64,000 nt of DNA, from positions 558,001-622,000 of the forward strand of contig NZ_BLXZ01000003.1 in NCBI RefSeq assembly GCF_014193675.1, written 5' to 3'. The notes under the pieces are model-generated. The model did no database searches. It was not told the DNA's origin and saw nothing but the letters and a program-made list of their open reading frames with translations. This document shows, one piece after another, positions 61,466 to 64,000 of the stretch (positions within the stretch are counted from its first letter, which is position 1; every line of letters begins with the position of its first letter). The position numbers and the translations under genes were made by a program. The stretch is from Geomonas limicola. GTDB taxonomy: Bacteria; Desulfobacterota; Desulfuromonadia; Geobacterales; Geobacteraceae.

Positions 61466-64000
61466 TACGGGTTTTCTTCTTTCTTCTTGCGCGGTGCCCG
61501 CGGCTTCTTCGCCTTGGGCTCCCCGGCGCTACTCTCGGCTGCCGGCTCCTGGGGAGCCGCTGCGGCAGCCTTGGTCCTGGCGGGGCGCTTCTTGGCTGCG
61601 GGAGCCTCGGCAGGCGCCGGGGCCGCTTCGGCAGCCGGAGCAGCCGGCGCCGCTACGCCCTGGGGTGCGTCCTGGGACTTTTGAGTTTTGGGTGCCTTGG
61701 CCGCCTTGGGAGCCTTCGCCTTTTTGGCGGGCTCCGCTTTGGGCTCTTCGGAGCCGGCAGCCGCACCAGCGGTGGGAGCCGGAGCCTCGGAGGCCGCCGC
61801 ATCCTGTGCCGCCTTTTGGGCCTTGCCCTTCTGCGCGCCGCCACGCTTCTTCGCGGCGGGGGCCGCAGCTGCCGGTTCGCCGGCTTCGACTGCCGGTGCC
61901 GGCTGGGAAGCAGCCGGAGCAGCCTCGGCAGCGGGTTCCGCTGCACCTTTTGCCGTGCGGCGCGGGCGTGCAGGCTTGGCGGGAGCTGCCTCGGCCGGGG
62001 CCAGTGCAGGCTGCACCGTTTCCGGCTGGGCGGGAGCCTCGGCCGGCGCAGCAGCGGCGCTGCCGGAAGCCTCGCCGACCGCTTTCTTCTTGCGGCGCGG
62101 GCGCTTCTTGGCCTTCCCTTCTCCAGAGTCGTGGGCGGCTTCCTCACCAGCGGCGGGTACCGTCTCGGCCGGTGCGGCGGATTCCGCTAGAGCTCCGTGC
62201 TCCGGGAGGGCCGCGCCATCGTGGGCCGCATCGTGCCCTTTGCCCCGCCGTCTCTTGCGGCGCCGCTTCTTCTTCGCTTCGGGGTGTGCCTCGCCGAGAG
62301 CGCTCTCGTGCAGTTCCGTCTCGGAGCCCTCGCCGGCAGGCTCGGCGGGCTCGGCAGCCGAAACGGCTTCAGCGGCTGCCAGCGCGAGTTCGCTTTCGAC
62401 GGTCACCTCGCCGGTCGACGGAGTGGACTCTGCCGCCCCCCCTTTGCGCTTGCGCTTGCGACGACGCTTCTTCTTGTGCTCTTCGTGCTCGCCTTCGAGC
62501 GAGGTCAGCACCTCGAGCTCCTCTGCGGCCCCTTCGGGAGCAGCCAGGGTCTCCTCAAGAGCCGGCGGTGTCTCCAGCGAGCTTTCGAGGACGGCCTCGG
62601 GCTCGGCCGGTGCCTTCCCTTTTTTCTTCTTCTTTTTGCGGCCGTCGCCGGCCTCGGCCTGGACGGCCTCTTCCTTGGCGGCACGCGGCATGGCCCTCTC
62701 GGGAAGCTCCTCCTGCGGGAGCTTCTCGCGCTTGACGAGCTCGAGCTCCATCTGGTTCAGGAGGTAGGACGGCTTCCCTTTCACCGTCACCTCGATGTCG
62801 TAATCGCTCTCGATCTGGGAGAGCTCATGGCGTTTGCGGTTCAAGAGGTAGTAGGCGACCTCCAGCGGCAGGCTGCCGATCACCTCGCCGATGGTCCCCT
62901 TGGCGGCGGCCGCGTGCACCTTGCGCAGGAAGGAGAGCGCCATCGCCTCGACCGACTTCACCTTGCCGCGCCCGTCGCAGTGCGGACACTCGAGGGTACT
63001 GGCCTGGTTCAGGGTCTGGCGGATGCGCTGGCGGGACATCTCCAGAAGGCCGAACTCGGAGATCCGGGAGACGTTCACCCTGGCCTTGTCGGCCTTGAGG
63101 GCGCTCTTGAGGGTTTTCTCGACCTCGGCGTTGTGCTTTCTATCCCGCATGTCGATGAAGTCGATGACGATGAGACCGCCCAGGTCGCGCAGCCTGAGCT
63201 GGCGCGCGGCCTCTTCGGCGGCTTCCAGGTTGGTCTTGAAGGCGGTGTCCTCGACCCCTTTCTCGCCGGTGGACTTCCCGGAGTTGACGTCGATGGAAAC
63301 GAGGGCTTCGGTGGGCTCGATGAAGATGGAGCCGCCGGACTTGAGCGGCACCTTTTTTTCGTAGATCAGGTCGATCTGCTCCTCGAGCTGGTAGCGGGAG
63401 AAGATCGGGCGTTTCTCCTGGTGCATCTTGACCAGTTTCTCGAATTTCGGGTCGATCTCCTTCAGGCAGTCACGGACGTCCTTGAAGACCTCCTTGCTGT
63501 CCACCAGGACCTCGTCGATGTCGGCGGAGAAGTAGTCGCGGATGGTGCGGATGATGAGCGCGGACTCCTGGTAGATCATCCCGGCCCCCTTCATGGCGGC
63601 CCCCTTCTCGCGGACCCCTTCGTAGAGGGCGATCAGGTTATCCAGGTCCTTTTGCAGTTCGTCGCGGGTGCGCCCCATCGCCTCGGTACGGATGATGTAG
63701 CCATACCCCTCGGGGATGGTCATCTCGGCGATGATCTCCTTGAGCTTCTTGCGCTCCCCCTCCCCCTCCACCTTGCGGGAGATGCCGGCCGAGTCGCTTC
63801 CCGGCATGAGCACCATGTAGCGCCCCGGCAGCGAGATGTAGGTGGTCAGAGCCGAACCCTTGTTGTCGCGCTCCCCTTTCTCGACCTGCAGCACCAGTTC
63901 CTGGCCGCGGCGCAGCACTTCCTGGATGCGCGGGCGGCGGTGCTGGTCCTCGGGGATGTCCTCGCGCCACTTCCAGTTCTCCGGGTGCAGCTCGCCCATC
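61465..64000 (-). CDS. Ribonuclease E/G family protein, 5' end outside window
   Basis: About 845 residues are visible and the frame runs off the window end, so the start and most of the S1 domain are missing. The catalytic domain shows VSIDVNSGKSTG, GLIVIDFIDM (metal-binding Asp residues) and the zinc-link CPHCDGRG. The C-terminal about 420 residues are low-complexity, rich in Ala, Pro, Lys and Glu (KKKKKKGKAPAEPEAV; KKRRRKRKRKGGAAES), presumably disordered and possibly a scaffold for RNA or partner binding. It initiates mRNA and rRNA processing. Confidence 0.9.
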   Translation of the reverse strand, partial: MGELHPENWKWREDIPEDQHRRPRIQEVLRRGQELVLQVEKGERDNKGSALTTYISLPGRYMVLMPGSDSAGISRKVEGEGERKKLKEIIAEMTIPEGYGYIIRTEAMGRTRDELQKDLDNLIALYEGVREKGAAMKGAGMIYQESALIIRTIRDYFSADIDEVLVDSKEVFKDVRDCLKEIDPKFEKLVKMHQEKRPIFSRYQLEEQIDLIYEKKVPLKSGGSIFIEPTEALVSIDVNSGKSTGEKGVEDTAFKTNLEAAEEAARQLRLRDLGGLIVIDFIDMRDRKHNAEVEKTLKSALKADKARVNVSRISEFGLLEMSRQRIRQTLNQASTLECPHCDGRGKVKSVEAMALSFLRKVHAAAAKGTIGEVIGSLPLEVAYYLLNRKRHELSQIESDYDIEVTVKGKPSYLLNQMELELVKREKLPQEELPERAMPRAAKEEAVQAEAGDGRKKKKKKGKAPAEPEAVLESSLETPPALEETLAAPEGAAEELEVLTSLEGEHEEHKKKRRRKRKRKGGAAESTPSTGEVTVESELALAAAEAVSAAEPAEPAGEGSETELHESALGEAHPEAKKKRRRKRRRGKGHDAAHDGAALPEHGALAESAAPAETVPAAGEEAAHDSGEGKAKKRPRRKKKAVGEASGSAAAAPAEAPAQPETVQPALAPAEAAPAKPARPRRTAKGAAEPAAEAAPAASQPAPAVEAGEPAAAAPAAKKRGGAQKGKAQKAAQDAAASEAPAPTAGAAAGSEEPKAEPAKKAKAPKAAKAPKTQKSQDAPQGVAAPAAPAAEAAPAPAEAPAAKKRPARTKAAAAAPQEPAAESSAGEPKAKKPRAPRKKKEENP

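Overview
This 64 kb window looks like a chromosomal segment of a Geobacter/Geomonas-type bacterium (Desulfobacterota, Geobacterales). The pointers are a triheme c7-type cytochrome, a PEP-CTERM protein with a sigma-54 promoter, many cytoplasmic and membrane hybrid histidine kinases, a DUF4080 radical SAM protein, and a 2-oxoglutarate dehydrogenase cluster. This is inferred from gene content; no rRNA or tRNA gene was seen.\n\nLayout. (1) 1-16 kb is an accessory region, AT-rich in its second half. It holds a partial exported-looking protein, a PEP-CTERM protein, a decayed PEP-CTERM tail, a hybrid kinase, a run of small minus-strand genes (YARHG, PaiB-like, cupin, FliG-like, SlyD-like, DCC thioredoxin-like), orphan membrane proteins, an ankyrin protein, and several repeat families. 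Among these is a REP-associated-type transposase element with about 31-bp terminal inverted repeats, plus an internally deleted 286-bp derivative. (2) 17.6-22 kb is a tightly coupled four-gene operon: corrinoid-binding protein, UroD/MtaA-like protein without the usual zinc cysteines, DUF1638 protein, and a soluble GAF-PAS hybrid kinase. This is the best candidate here for an undescribed system, possibly corrinoid-based sensing. It is followed by a noncoding array of about 25 degenerate 20-bp tandem repeats. (3) 22.8-40.5 kb carries ppc, two more hybrid kinases, a dockerin-tailed secreted protein next to a cohesin-like lipoprotein, a radical SAM protein, pepD and greB. The dockerin gene has the same sigma-54 box plus twin 17-bp upstream sites as the PEP-CTERM gene, which suggests one surface-protein regulon. 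(4) 40.7-49.3 kb holds an adhesin-E-like lipid- or surface-exported protein, PilZ proteins, a cytochrome, a split chromate transporter, a molybdopterin oxidoreductase, CheV and a glycosyltransferase. (5) 49.5-64 kb is core metabolism on the minus strand: lipid kinase, Lon-like protease, lipB, lpdA, odhB, sucA, DUF190-crcB, an outer-membrane-like protein and a partial RNase E/G with a very long low-complexity tail.\n\nHow genes work together: sucA-odhB-lpdA-lipB supply the 2-oxoglutarate dehydrogenase complex and its lipoyl cofactor, and ppc feeds the same cycle with oxaloacetate. Four hybrid kinases, CheV and two PilZ proteins make the window unusually rich in signalling. All residue positions are approximate hand counts, and family calls come from recognised motifs without database searches.
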